Shown here: one piece after another, positions 44,629 to 53,206 of the stretch
Position numbering within the stretch: the stretch's first letter is position 1
How the letters are laid out: each line of letters begins with the position of its first letter
Assembly (NCBI RefSeq): GCF_026341035.1
Contig: NZ_JAPEOQ010000001.1
Coordinates: 1,426,001-1,490,000, forward strand
DNA from: Streptomyces sp. NBC_01016
GTDB taxonomy: Bacteria > Actinomycetota > Actinomycetes > Streptomycetales > Streptomycetaceae
DNA: 64,000 bases
Reading direction: 5' to 3'
Translations under genes and position numbers: made by a program
The notes under the pieces: model-generated
The model's database searches: none
Seen by the model: only the letters and a program-made list of their open reading frames with translations
What the model was told of the DNA's origin: nothing

Positions 44629-45645
44629 TCACGGCTCCAGGACCACCTTGCCCGCCGTGCCGCGTGTCTCCAGGGCGTGGTGTGCGGCCGCTGCTTCCTT
44701 GAGGGGGAAGCGGTGGACGGCGGGGGTGAGGATGCCGCGGGCCGCGTGGTCGAGGGCGGCGAGTTCGAGGGTGCGCATGGGGTTGTCGCCGCCGGCCTTG
44801 CGCATCATCGGGGGGCCGAGGACCTGTTCCTGGGTGAGGCCGCGACGCGCGAGTTCGGCGTCGTCGAGGAGGTGGGGGCCCTCGTCGGAGCCGATGCCCT
44901 GGGCGGACCAGCCGAAGATGAGGTGGTGGCCGCCGGGGCCGAGGAGGTCGAGGGCGCGGGCGGTCGTCGGGCCGCCGACTCCGTCGAAGAGGACGGTGGC
45001 GGCGGGGAGGCCTTGACCGGCGAGGAACTCGCGTGCTTTGTCCGGCCAGTTGGGGTCGTTGTAGTCGAGGGCGAGGTCGGCGCTGTTCGCCTCGACCGCC
45101 GCCGTCTTCGCCGGGCCGCCCGCCAGGCCGATCACGGTGCCGCCCGCGTGCTTCACGTACTGCACGAGGAGTGTGCCGATGCCGCCCGCGGCCGCGGGGA
45201 CGAGGGCGACCGTGTCGGGGGTGACGGTGGTGAAGTTCAGGATGCCGAGCGCCGTGCGGCCCGTGCCGATCATGGCGACGGCGCCCGCCGGGTCCAGGGC
45301 CGCCGGGAGTTCGTGGAGGCGGTCCGCGTCCGTGACGGCGAGCTCGGCGTAGCCGCCGGGGACCATGCCGAGGTGGGCGACGACCTTCTTGCCGAGCCAG
45401 GCGGGGTCGGTGTCCGGGCCGAGCGACTCGACGGTGCCGGCGACCTCGCGGCCGGGGATCGTGGGCAGCTCGGGGAGGGCGGGCAGCGGTCCCTGTACGC
45501 CGGAGCGGAACGCGGTGTCGATCAGGTGCACGCCCGCGGCCTCGACCGCGATCCGCACCTGTCCGGGGCCCGGCTCGGGGTCCTCGACCTTTTCGTACGT
45601 GAGGTTCTCTGCGGGGCCGAAGGCGTGCAGGCGGATGGCGTGCAT
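44629..45645 (-). CDS. Zinc-independent quinone reductase/MDR-family oxidoreductase
   Basis: 338 residues. The GroES-like domain reads MHAIRLHAFGPAENLTYEKV and continues to GREVAGTVESLG. The NADPH loop AAAGGIGTLLVQYVKHAGG follows, and the end LKEAAAAHHALETRGTAGKVVLEP is typical of quinone oxidoreductases without zinc ligands. ATG at 45643-45645 preceded by GGAGCTGCC. NADPH-dependent reduction of quinones or enones is likely. A short gap separates it from the FAD gene upstream. Confidence 0.9.
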   Translation of the reverse strand: MHAIRLHAFGPAENLTYEKVEDPEPGPGQVRIAVEAAGVHLIDTAFRSGVQGPLPALPELPTIPGREVAGTVESLGPDTDPAWLGKKVVAHLGMVPGGYAELAVTDADRLHELPAALDPAGAVAMIGTGRTALGILNFTTVTPDTVALVPAAAGGIGTLLVQYVKHAGGTVIGLAGGPAKTAAVEANSADLALDYNDPNWPDKAREFLAGQGLPAATVLFDGVGGPTTARALDLLGPGGHHLIFGWSAQGIGSDEGPHLLDDAELARRGLTQEQVLGPPMMRKAGGDNPMRTLELAALDHAARGILTPAVHRFPLKEAAAAHHALETRGTAGKVVLEP

Positions 45646-45716
45646 GGCAGCTCCTGGTGGGCAGTGTGCGATGCCGCCCCGACCTGTACGAGCGGCCTGC
45701 GCGCCAGTCTTCGACC

Positions 45717-46913
45717 TCAAGCTCGGTTGAGGTCAAGGCCGCGGGTGAGGGCGGGCCGCCGCAGCGCCAGCGTCGTCGCCTCGATGGCGCTGGTGAAGGA
45801 GACCTCGGAGAGCACGCCGGGCGCCGCCACCATGTCGCCCGCCAGATAGACGCCCTCGCCGCGGTCGATCGCGGGGCGGTCGCGCCACGTCGTGCCGGGG
45901 CGGTCGAGGGCTCCTGTGCGCCCCTGGGCGAGGGCGTCGCGGCGCCAGGTCGTGCGCTCGCGCCAGCCGGGGAACGCGAGGTCGAGCAGGCCGTCGGCGC
46001 GTACGGAACCGTCCGCCTTGGACTCGTCGGGCGCGATCGGGACCTGGCCCTGGATCAGGCTCTCGCCGTGCGGGGCGAGGGACTTGTCCTGTGCGGTGAA
46101 CCGTTCGAGCCAGGCCGGGAAGTCGAGGCCCGACACCGCGAAGGCGTCGCCGCGGCGGGTACGGACGGCCAGGTCGATCAGCGTCGTACGGCCGCTGTCC
46201 CAGGTCAGGGATGGGTCCTGGAGGAGCCTGCGGGCGGCGTCGAGCGAGGTCGCGACGACGACGGGGGTGTCGGTGGGCACGGTGTCGATCCGGCTCAGGG
46301 TCTCCATGCGCACGCCGAGGTTCCACGCGCGGGACGCCATCCGGTCGATGACCGAGGACCAGCCGCCGACCGGGTACTGGGCCTCGGGCGGCACCTTGGC
46401 GGTGCGGCGCAGGCGCTCCTGGACGAAACGGGCCGAGAGCGATCCGGGGGCGTGGTGGAACAGGGCGACGGCGGTGTAGTTGGCGGCGGCGCGGGCGGCG
46501 TCCGGGCCCGCGACGCGGGTGGCCCAGGCGGTGAAGTCCTCGTCCACGGGGGCGCGTTCGGGCCGGTGGCGCAGGAGGCGGAGCAGGGCGGCGGGCGGGG
46601 TGCGGCGCAGCGCGCCGTCGCGGTGGAAGCGCAGCCGGGCGCCCTCCAGCGGCGGGATCGGGGCGAGCGGTCCGAGCAGCTCGCGCTGCCGCAGCCAGGT
46701 CCAGTGCGGGCCGCCGTTGTAGAGGGCGTGCGGGCCTTCGTGGGTGAGGTAGGTGCCCTCGGCGGTGCGGGCCCGGCCGCCGAGGGTGTGGTGCGCTTCG
46801 TGCAGGGTGACGCGCGCGCCCGCCTCCGCCGCGGTGATCGCGGCGGTCAGCCCGGCGAGGCCGCCGCCGATGACGGTGAGGGTGGGGGTGGGGCGAGTGG
46901 GGTGCGTGGGGCG
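45717..46913 (-). CDS. FAD-dependent amine/phytoene-oxidoreductase-like protein
   Basis: 398 residues. Rossmann motif TVIGGGLAGLTAAITAAEAGA, then TLGGRARTAEG, the mark of the amine oxidase/phytoene desaturase class. The C-terminal FAD contact is GVYLAGDMVAAPGVLSEVSF. ATG at 46911-46913. An uncharacterised oxidoreductase; it may be cotranscribed with the quinone reductase 71 bp downstream. Confidence 0.85.
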   Translation of the reverse strand, partial: RPTHPTRPTPTLTVIGGGLAGLTAAITAAEAGARVTLHEAHHTLGGRARTAEGTYLTHEGPHALYNGGPHWTWLRQRELLGPLAPIPPLEGARLRFHRDGALRRTPPAALLRLLRHRPERAPVDEDFTAWATRVAGPDAARAAANYTAVALFHHAPGSLSARFVQERLRRTAKVPPEAQYPVGGWSSVIDRMASRAWNLGVRMETLSRIDTVPTDTPVVVATSLDAARRLLQDPSLTWDSGRTTLIDLAVRTRRGDAFAVSGLDFPAWLERFTAQDKSLAPHGESLIQGQVPIAPDESKADGSVRADGLLDLAFPGWRERTTWRRDALAQGRTGALDRPGTTWRDRPAIDRGEGVYLAGDMVAAPGVLSEVSFTSAIEATTLALRRPALTRGLDLNRA

Positions 46914-47147
46914 CATGTGCGGCTCCTGGCTGTGGGATCGGTTCCGGACGGAGGCGTGATCGGTGCTGCACGGCTGCCGTGCGGCTGGGTGATCGGTTTC
47001 GTATGGGTGGCTGCGTGCGTGACCCGTCGTGCGAAGGGCCTTCGCGGATACGACGTGTGGGGTGGGCGCGGATGTGACATCGCGCTGTTTGTGCAGGTCA
47101 CTTGGGGGTGGGCCGGGATTGTCAGTGGCGGCGGGCAGCATGGGGTC

Positions 47148-47882
47148 ATGAGCGACAGGCATGGTGGTGCGGGCCGGGCTGCGGGACAGGCCTCGGCGAA
47201 GACTCCGGCGAAGGCTTCGGCGAGGGCTTCGGCAAAGGTGAAGAAGGCGCGGCGGCCCCAGGTGCGGCTGCCTCCGTTGGCGCCGTGGGAGGGGCGCGGC
47301 CTCGAACCCGACGGGGACTACGACGGGGTGGAGTTCCGGGACGTCGACTTCGCCGGGCACGAGGGGATCGGGGCGCGGTTCATGGACTGCGCGCTGGCGG
47401 CGTGCGCGCTCGACGAGGCGGGTCTCGCGCGGGCCAGATTCATCGACTCCGTGCTGACTGACGTACGGGGCGTGGGCACGGACCTGGCGGAGGCGACGCT
47501 GCGGGACGTGGAGGTGGTCGACGCCCGGCTCGGCGGGGTGCAGCTGCACGGGGCGGCCCTGGAGCGGGTGGTGATCAGGGGCGGGAAGATCGACTACCTG
47601 AACCTGCGGAAGGCGCGCCTCAAGGACGTCGTGTTCGACGGATGCGTGCTCGTGGAGCCGGACTTCGGGGGTGCGCGCCTCGAGCGGGTGGAGTTCGCGG
47701 GCTGCGTGCTGAAGGGCGCCGACTTCTCGGCGGCGACCCTGACGGACGTCGACCTGCGGGACGCGGCGGAGCTGGGGATCGCGCGGGGCGTGGACAGACT
47801 GGGCGGCGCGGTGATCTCACCGGCCCAACTCATGGATCTGGCCGGGGTGTTCGCGGCGGAGCTGGGGGTGCGGGTGGAGTAG
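47148..47882 (+). CDS. Pentapeptide-repeat protein
   Basis: 244 residues. A basic low-complexity N-terminus (ASAKTPAKASARASAK) precedes about 25 copies of the five-residue A(D/N)LXX-like repeat (VEFRDVDFAG, ARFIDSVLTDVRG, ADFSAATLTDVDLRDA), forming a right-handed quadrilateral beta-helix. Relatives mimic DNA and protect gyrase (MfpA/Qnr), but this one is short and its role is unknown. ATG has no strong ribosome-binding site. Confidence 0.85.
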   Translation: MSDRHGGAGRAAGQASAKTPAKASARASAKVKKARRPQVRLPPLAPWEGRGLEPDGDYDGVEFRDVDFAGHEGIGARFMDCALAACALDEAGLARARFIDSVLTDVRGVGTDLAEATLRDVEVVDARLGGVQLHGAALERVVIRGGKIDYLNLRKARLKDVVFDGCVLVEPDFGGARLERVEFAGCVLKGADFSAATLTDVDLRDAAELGIARGVDRLGGAVISPAQLMDLAGVFAAELGVRVE

Positions 47883-47906
47883 GGCCGTCTTCCGGCGTTG
47901 CCGTGG

Positions 47907-48446
47907 CTACGGGAGCCGGGGGAAGCGGGCCTGGAGGTCCCACAGGGCCGGGTTGTCGGCCAGGTCCTCGTGCATGTCCGTGAGGTCGGCGAGCAGGTCG
48001 TGCAGGAAGTCCCGGGCCTCGCGGCGCAGTTCGGAGTGGGAGAAGGTCAGCGGGGGCTCCTCGGTCGGCATCCAGTCGGCCTCGACGTCGACCCAGCCGA
48101 AGCGGCGCTCGAAGAGCATGCAGTCGCTGGACTCCGTGAAGTCCAGCTCGGCGTGCTGGGGAGTGGCGGAGCGGCTGCCGCGCGGGTCCCGGTCCAGCTG
48201 CTCGACGATGTCGCACAGCGCCCACGCGAAGTCGAGCACCGGCACCCATCCCCAGGCTGTGGACAGCTCCCGGTCGGCCTTGGTGTCGGCCAGGTACACG
48301 TCACCGCTGAACAGGTCGTGGCGCAGCGCGCGGACGTCCGCGCGCCGGTAGTCCGTCTGCGGCGGGTCCGGGAAGCGGCGGGAGAGGGCGTAACCGATGT
48401 CGAGCACGTACGTGATGGTGTCACGGGCGGGGGAGCGGGGCCGCAC
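47907..48446 (-). CDS. Conserved hypothetical protein
   Basis: 179 residues, soluble, with Trp-rich acidic stretches (TAWGWVPVLDFAWALCDIV, FGWVDVEADWMP) and a C-terminal helix LHDLLADLTDMHEDLAD. I do not recognise a family. The GTG at 48444-48446 lies 15 bp after the senR stop on the same strand, so it may be cotranscribed with senR. Confidence 0.65.
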   Translation of the reverse strand: MRPRSPARDTITYVLDIGYALSRRFPDPPQTDYRRADVRALRHDLFSGDVYLADTKADRELSTAWGWVPVLDFAWALCDIVEQLDRDPRGSRSATPQHAELDFTESSDCMLFERRFGWVDVEADWMPTEEPPLTFSHSELRREARDFLHDLLADLTDMHEDLADNPALWDLQARFPRLP

Positions 48447-48461
48447 CGGAGCGGCGGCAGG

Positions 48462-49109
48462 TCACGGCAGCAGGCGCTGCTCCTTCGCGACCGAGACGGC
48501 GCCGGCCCGGGTGTCCACGCCGAGCTTGTCGTAGATCCGGCCCAGGTGGGTCTTGACCGTGGCCTCGCTGATGAAGAGGGCCTTGGCGATCTCCCGGTTG
48601 CCGAGGCCGTGCGCCAGCTGGGCGAGGATGTCGCGCTCGCGGTCGGTGAGGGTGGGCCGCGGCTTGCGCATATTGGCCATGACGCGGCTGGCCACCGGGG
48701 CGGACAGCGCGGTGCGGCCCTCCGCGGCCGCGTGGATCGCCGCGAACAGCTCCTCGGGCCGCTCCGCCTTGAGCAGATAGCCCGTCGCGCCCGCCTCGAT
48801 GGCGCGGGTGATGTCGGCGTCGGTGTCGTACGTGGTCAGAACGAGGACGTGGGGGCGGTGCCCGGTGGCCGGGTCGTCCGGGGCGGTGGTGAGGCGGCGG
48901 GTCGTCTCCACGCCGTCCATGCCCTCGCCCAGTTGCAGGTCCATGAGGACGACGTCGGGCCGGAGCTTCGCGGCGAGCGCGATCGCCTCCTCCCCGGTAC
49001 CGGCCTCCCCGACGACCTCGATCCCCGCCGCACTGTCGAGCAACGCCAACAACCCGGCACGAACGACGACGTGGTCGTCACAGAGGAGGATGCGGATGGG
49101 CTGGGTCAT
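48462..49109 (-). CDS. senR: Response regulator SenR (NarL/LuxR family)
   Basis: 215 residues. The receiver has the acidic pair LLCDDH, phospho-acceptor Asp57 (VVLMDLQLGEG) and Lys in GYLLKAE. The C-terminal LuxR HTH reads LTDRERDILAQLAHG, then NREIAKALFISEATVKTHLG. With the adjacent kinase and hbpS it forms the redox/iron-sensing SenS-SenR system described in Streptomyces. It is separated from senS by a dispersed repeat. Confidence 0.85.
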   Translation of the reverse strand: MTQPIRILLCDDHVVVRAGLLALLDSAAGIEVVGEAGTGEEAIALAAKLRPDVVLMDLQLGEGMDGVETTRRLTTAPDDPATGHRPHVLVLTTYDTDADITRAIEAGATGYLLKAERPEELFAAIHAAAEGRTALSAPVASRVMANMRKPRPTLTDRERDILAQLAHGLGNREIAKALFISEATVKTHLGRIYDKLGVDTRAGAVSVAKEQRLLP

Positions 49110-49157
49110 GGGGTGAGCTCCGGTTCGAGTCGGTCGGGCCTCTGCGGCGGGTGGGCA

Positions 49158-49208
49158 ATTAAAGCCCCGCTCTGGGACGAGAGCCGGCGGGGTCCGGGGC
49201 AGAGCCCC
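49158..49208 (-). repeat. Dispersed repeat, copy 5 (subtype III, inverted)
   Basis: ATTAAAGCCCCGCTCTGGGAC, then GAGAGCCGGCGGGG and GGGGC-AGA-GCCCC, with a middle that differs from subtype I. It lies between senR and senS, an unusual place within what is normally a two-gene operon. Confidence 0.8.
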
Positions 49209-49241
49209 GTGACGTCGGCCCCGTTGCCCGCGACAGAACTC

Positions 49242-50453
49242 CTACGGCCCCCGTGGCGACAACGGAATCGCGGCGGAGACCACCGCTCCCTCCCCTGGCG
49301 CGGACTCGAGCGACAACGTCCCACCCAGCTGCCGCACCCGCGCCCGGATCGCCGGAAGCCCGTGTCCCCGCACGCCGGAGGCCCCCGCGGGAAGCGCGGC
49401 CGGATCGAACCCCCGCCCGTCGTCGGCGACGTCCAGCACGACCTGGTCGTCGAGCAACGTCAGCGTGAGCGCCGCGCTCCGGGCCCCGGAGTGCTCCCGT
49501 ACGTTGGCCAGCGCGCCCTGCGCGATCCGCAGCAGCGCCGACTGCACCCGGTCGGGCAGCCGGTCCGCGCGCCCGTCGTCGTCGACGCGGACCTGGACGG
49601 TGAGCCGGTCGCCGGACTCCCGCGCGGCCACGGCCCGCAACGCCTCCGTCAGACCACGGGCCAGGTCGGCGGGGGCCAGATCGTGCACGAAGCGGCGCGC
49701 CTCGGTGAGGTTGTGCTCGGCGATCGACGCGGCCGTGCCGACATGGGCGCGGGCCTTGCCGGGGTCGGCCTCCCACACCCGCTGCGCCGCCTGCAACAGC
49801 ATCTGCTGGCTGGACAGGCCCTGCGCGAGGGTGTCGTGGATCTCCATGGAGAGCCGCTGGCGCTCGGCGAGCGTGCCCTCGCGGCGTTCGGACGCGGCCA
49901 GTTCGCGGCGGGTGCGGATCAGGTCGTCGATGAGGTCCCGCTGGCGCGCGGCCTGCCGTTTCATCTGCAGGAACACGGCGGTGGCGATCACCACGACGGC
50001 CGGCGGTCCGAGCACCAGGTCCGGGTCCCAGCGGCCGGCGAGCCGCAGTTGGGCGAGGATGACGAGCACCGCCAGGAGCCCCACCAGGACGAGCGCGGGG
50101 CGGGTCGGCAACGTACGCAGGCCCGTGTAGAAGAGCGGCACCGCGCACCACGCGAAGCTCGGCGCGAGCACCACGAGCACCACCCACACCACGACCACCA
50201 GCGTCAGCCACACCCGTTGCCCCGCCGTGGCCCGCTCCGCGAGACCCCGCACGAGCCCGGCCCCGTACAGCAGGGCCACGACCACGGAGAGCGCGATGAT
50301 CCACGGGGTGCGCGTGCCGTGCGGGTGGCGCAGCAGGAAGCGGGCCAGGGCCACGGCGAGCAGCAGGAAGAACGCGGCGTGCATGACCGTGGTGAGGCGG
50401 CGGATGTCCGCGTCGTAGGCCTCGTCGGCGCGTGCGGCCCGGTTCCATGGCAC
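49242..50453 (-). CDS. senS: Sensor histidine kinase SenS
   Basis: 403 residues. About five membrane helices (23-165), then HisKA_3 with the phospho-accepting His206 (SMEIHDTLAQGLSSQ), and HATPase_c with ALANVREHSGARSA, DDGRGFDP and GVRGHGLPAIRAR. The GTG at 50451-50453 has GGAGG 10 nt upstream. It is divergent from hbpS; HbpS binds the sensor domain extracytoplasmically in relatives. The assignment rests on architecture plus the hbpS neighbour. Confidence 0.85.
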   Translation of the reverse strand: MPWNRAARADEAYDADIRRLTTVMHAAFFLLLAVALARFLLRHPHGTRTPWIIALSVVVALLYGAGLVRGLAERATAGQRVWLTLVVVVWVVLVVLAPSFAWCAVPLFYTGLRTLPTRPALVLVGLLAVLVILAQLRLAGRWDPDLVLGPPAVVVIATAVFLQMKRQAARQRDLIDDLIRTRRELAASERREGTLAERQRLSMEIHDTLAQGLSSQQMLLQAAQRVWEADPGKARAHVGTAASIAEHNLTEARRFVHDLAPADLARGLTEALRAVAARESGDRLTVQVRVDDDGRADRLPDRVQSALLRIAQGALANVREHSGARSAALTLTLLDDQVVLDVADDGRGFDPAALPAGASGVRGHGLPAIRARVRQLGGTLSLESAPGEGAVVSAAIPLSPRGP

Positions 50454-50522
50454 GGTTCCTGCGCCTCCTTCACGGCGTCGACCTGGGCAAACAATCCCAT
50501 TGTCACCGGGTTGTACGCCCCT

Positions 50523-50546
50523 GGGGTCAACCGATCGGATGACCCC
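50523..50546. promoter_or_regulatory. 24-bp near-perfect palindrome between senS and hbpS
   Basis: GGGGTCA-A-CCGATCGG-A-TGACCCC, symmetrical except at the two A positions flanking the centre. It lies in the 261-bp divergent gap and is a candidate SenR-binding operator for hbpS. A second small repeat ACAAT-CCC-ATTGT lies at 50491-50503. Confidence 0.55.
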
Positions 50547-50714
50547 GATGTCGACCGCCCGGCGCGCCGCCTCCAGCCGGTCCGTCGACGGGTGAGGGGC
50601 GGTTCCGGACCCAGGATTGAAGGCAGAGCGGGACGGCAGGAACGGCAAACGGCCTCCCGATCGAACTCTCCTCCCTCTACTCGCACCCTCCCCCTTCACC
50701 CAGGAGTCGTTCCC

Positions 50715-51284
50715 ATGCAGCACGCCAAGAAGATCTCGAAGCGCACCCGCGTCGTCACCGGCACCACCCTCGCCGCGGCCATCGCTCTCGGCGGGTTCGG
50801 CGCGTACTCGGCGAGCGCCGCGGACGCGGAGCCGGCCGCGAAGGCCGCCGCCGCCAAGCCCGCTGCCGCGAAGGCCGGCAACACCTTCGAGTCCAAGCAC
50901 CTCACCGTGGGCGCCGCGACCGACGCCGCGGAGGCCGTCCTGAAGGCCGCGAAGAAGGAGAACCAGAAGGTCTCCGTCGCCGTCGTCGACCGCAACGGCA
51001 ACACGATCGTCGAGCTGCGTGGTGACGGTGCGGGGCCGCAGTCGCCGGAGTCCGCCGTGAAGAAGGCGTACACCGCGGTGTCCTGGAACGCGCCCACGTC
51101 CGAGCTGACGAAGCGGCTCGAGCAGACGCCGAACCTGAAGGACATCCCCGGCACGTTGTTCCTCGCGGGCGGGGCGCCGGTTGTCTCCGACGGTGGGCCC
51201 ATCGCGGGGATCGGTGTCGCGGGTGCGCCCTCGGGGGACCAGGATGAGAAGTTCGCCCAGGCGGGGGTCGCGACGCTTAAGTAG
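50715..51284 (+). CDS. hbpS: Haem-binding protein HbpS (GlcG family)
   Basis: 189 residues. The signal peptide has a cleavage region near ASAADAEPA. A GlcG/HbpS domain follows with KVSVAVVDRNGNTIVELRGDG and AVVDRNG-type strands, and GAPVVSDGGPIAGIGVAGAP. In S. reticuli HbpS binds haem and iron outside the cell and modulates SenS. ATG preceded by AGGAG. It is divergent from senS across an operator-like palindrome. Confidence 0.88.
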   Translation: MQHAKKISKRTRVVTGTTLAAAIALGGFGAYSASAADAEPAAKAAAAKPAAAKAGNTFESKHLTVGAATDAAEAVLKAAKKENQKVSVAVVDRNGNTIVELRGDGAGPQSPESAVKKAYTAVSWNAPTSELTKRLEQTPNLKDIPGTLFLAGGAPVVSDGGPIAGIGVAGAPSGDQDEKFAQAGVATLK

Positions 51285-51335
51285 GACGTGGATGCCGTCT
51301 CGGGGCCGTGACACCGGCAACGGTGTTGCGGCCTC

Positions 51336-51384
51336 GGGGCTCTGCCCCGGACCCCGCGAGTCTCGTCCCAAAGCGGGGCTTGAA
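51336..51384 (+). repeat. Dispersed repeat, copy 6 (subtype III)
   Basis: GGGGC-TCT-GCCCC, then GGACCCCGCGAGTCTCGTCCC and AAAGCGGGGCTTGAA. It shares the CTCGTCCCA block with copy 5 in inverted orientation, so the two bracket senS and hbpS. Its right end lies just before the ankyrin gene. Confidence 0.8.
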
Positions 51385-51411
51385 ATGCTCACCCGGATGT
51401 GGAGTCGCACC

Positions 51412-52014
51412 ATGCAGCACACCGAGAACAACCGAACGCTCCTCGTCGCCGCCGCTCAGGGCGACGCCGACGCCGTCCGGGCCGCGCTCGCGGCGGGCGC
51501 CGATGTCGAGGCCCGCGACGCGCACCGTCGTACGCCCCTCCTCCTGGCCTCCCTCAACGATCACGTCGCCGCCGCGGAGGCACTCGTCGCGGCCGGGGCC
51601 GACGCGAACGCCCAGGACGACCGGGACGACAGCGCGTGGCTCGCCACCGGTGTCACCGGCTCCGTGGAGATGATGCGCGCCCTGCTGCCCGCCCGCCCCG
51701 ACCTGAAGGTCACCAACCGGTTCGGCGGCATCTCCGTCATCCCGGCCTCCGAACGCGGCCACGTCGACTACGTGCGCGCCGTGCTCCGCGAGACCGACAT
51801 CGACGTCGACCACGTCAACCGGCTTGGGTGGACCGCCCTGTTGGAGGCCGTGATCCTCGGCGACGGCGGCCGTGCGCACCAGGAGATCGTCGAGCTGCTC
51901 ATCACGGCGGGCGCGAGCCCCGACCTGCCCGACGGCGACGGCACGACTCCCCTCGAGCACGCCGAGCGCCGCGGCTTCACCGAGATCGCCGGCCTGTTGC
52001 GGGCCGTACGGTGA
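51412..52014 (+). CDS. Ankyrin-repeat protein
   Basis: 200 residues with about five ankyrin repeats. Typical units include LLVAAAQGDADAVRAALAAG, ARDAHRRTPLLLASLNDHVA, SGWLATG-like helices and TALLEAVILGDGGRAHQEIV. It has no signal peptide. The ATG at 51412 has GGAG 7 nt upstream; ATGs at 51385 and 51397 are alternatives. It overlaps the beta-propeller gene (GTGA), so the two are coupled. Role unknown; a protein-binding scaffold. Confidence 0.85.
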   Translation: MQHTENNRTLLVAAAQGDADAVRAALAAGADVEARDAHRRTPLLLASLNDHVAAAEALVAAGADANAQDDRDDSAWLATGVTGSVEMMRALLPARPDLKVTNRFGGISVIPASERGHVDYVRAVLRETDIDVDHVNRLGWTALLEAVILGDGGRAHQEIVELLITAGASPDLPDGDGTTPLEHAERRGFTEIAGLLRAVR

Positions 52015-53144
52015 GGCGCGCGGTCCTCGCGGCGATCGCCGTCGCGGTCCTCGCGACCGGGTGCGGCGCGACGCAGGACGACACCGACTCCTCAGCGGAT
52101 AAGGCGAGTTCCCCCGCCAAGAAGGCTCCCGAGAACCCCGATGGCGCCGAGACAGCCAAGACCCCCGACGGCACCCTCCTCGTCGCCGACTTCGGCTCCG
52201 ACACCGTCTCCTTCGTCGACCCGGCCCCCGGCAAGGGCGTCTTCGACTCGGTGAAGGTCGGCCACGCCCCGTACGGGCTCGTCGTCGGTGACGACGGTCG
52301 GGCCTGGGTCGCCACCGCCGAGGGCGTCGCCGTCGTCGACACGGACAGCCGTGAGCGCGAGGCCCTCATCCCGTACGAGACCGAAGGCCTCGGCCCGGTC
52401 ACCGACGGCGAGTACCGCGGCGGCGGCATGGGCATCGCGCTCGCGCCCGACGGCGAGCACGCGTACGTGGGGGTCAACATCCCTGACGGGAACGGGGCGT
52501 TGGAGACCATCGACACCAGGACCGAGAAGGTCACCGACACCGCCTCCGTCGGACGGCGGCCCTTCGACGTCGATGTGTCGCGCGACGGGCGCCAGGTGTA
52601 CGCCACCGATCACGACTCCTTCGACGTCACCGTCCTCGACACCCGCGGCGGCGACACCCGCCGCATCGAGGTCGCCCCGTACGGCACCGAAGGCGGCCTC
52701 GGCTCGTGGCTGAAGCCGCACTACGCCGCCGTCCGGCCCTCCGACGGCAAGCTGCTCCTCCCCTTCGAGGGCGAGAAGCTCGTCGTGGTCGACCCGGACA
52801 CCGGCCGCTCGACCGTCGAGCGGATGACCGCCAACACGCACCAGCACGGCGTCACGATCACTCCCGACGGGACGCTCCTCGCCGTCGGCACGGGGCCCAT
52901 CGACCCGTCCGAGGACGAGGGGCCCTCGCTCACCATTCGGACGCCCGGCGGCAAGGAGAAGGTCGTGCCGCTCGACGGGCCGCACGAGGACGTCGCCGTC
53001 TCCGACGACGGCAGGACCGCGTACGTCACCGGCGGCTTCACCCGCGACGGCTACTGGAACGGCGTCACTGTCGTCGACATCGACAGCGGCGACACCCGCC
53101 GACTGGCCGCGGGGGAAAGGCCGTTGGGGATCGCCGTCCTGTAG
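52011..53144 (+). CDS. YncE-like beta-propeller lipoprotein
   Basis: 377 residues. The signal peptide RRAVLAAIAVAVLATGC has a lipobox at Cys19. A seven-blade propeller of YVTN/YncE repeats follows (TLLVADFGSDTVSFVDPAP, YGLVVGDDGRAWVATAEG, PFDVDVSRDGRQVYATDHD, GVTITPDGTLLAVGTG). It is coupled to the ankyrin gene by a 4-nt overlap; an extracytoplasmic binding or scaffold role is inferred. Confidence 0.88.
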   Translation: MRRAVLAAIAVAVLATGCGATQDDTDSSADKASSPAKKAPENPDGAETAKTPDGTLLVADFGSDTVSFVDPAPGKGVFDSVKVGHAPYGLVVGDDGRAWVATAEGVAVVDTDSREREALIPYETEGLGPVTDGEYRGGGMGIALAPDGEHAYVGVNIPDGNGALETIDTRTEKVTDTASVGRRPFDVDVSRDGRQVYATDHDSFDVTVLDTRGGDTRRIEVAPYGTEGGLGSWLKPHYAAVRPSDGKLLLPFEGEKLVVVDPDTGRSTVERMTANTHQHGVTITPDGTLLAVGTGPIDPSEDEGPSLTIRTPGGKEKVVPLDGPHEDVAVSDDGRTAYVTGGFTRDGYWNGVTVVDIDSGDTRRLAAGERPLGIAVL

Positions 53145-53194
53145 GCGCCGCGGCGGTAAATCGGCGCGGCGCCCGTACCGGGGCAATGGGGTCA

Positions 53195-53206
53195 TAAGAT
53201 CACCGC
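53195..53206 (+). promoter_or_regulatory. -10 element close to the M1 peptidase start
   Basis: TAAGAT (53195-53200) lies exactly 6 nt before the GTG at 53207, the same spacing as at cysS and the MarR-GNAT gene. It suggests a leaderless transcript. Confidence 0.45.

Noticed and set aside
45657..47147. Long plus-strand frame running into the pentapeptide-repeat gene
   Set aside because: It is antisense to the FAD oxidoreductase and compositionally odd; only the part from the ATG at 47148 has recognisable repeats.
47898..50714. Long plus-strand frame extending through the sen locus into hbpS
   Set aside because: It is antisense to the hypothetical gene, senR and senS and only the end (from 50715) is the real HbpS reading frame.
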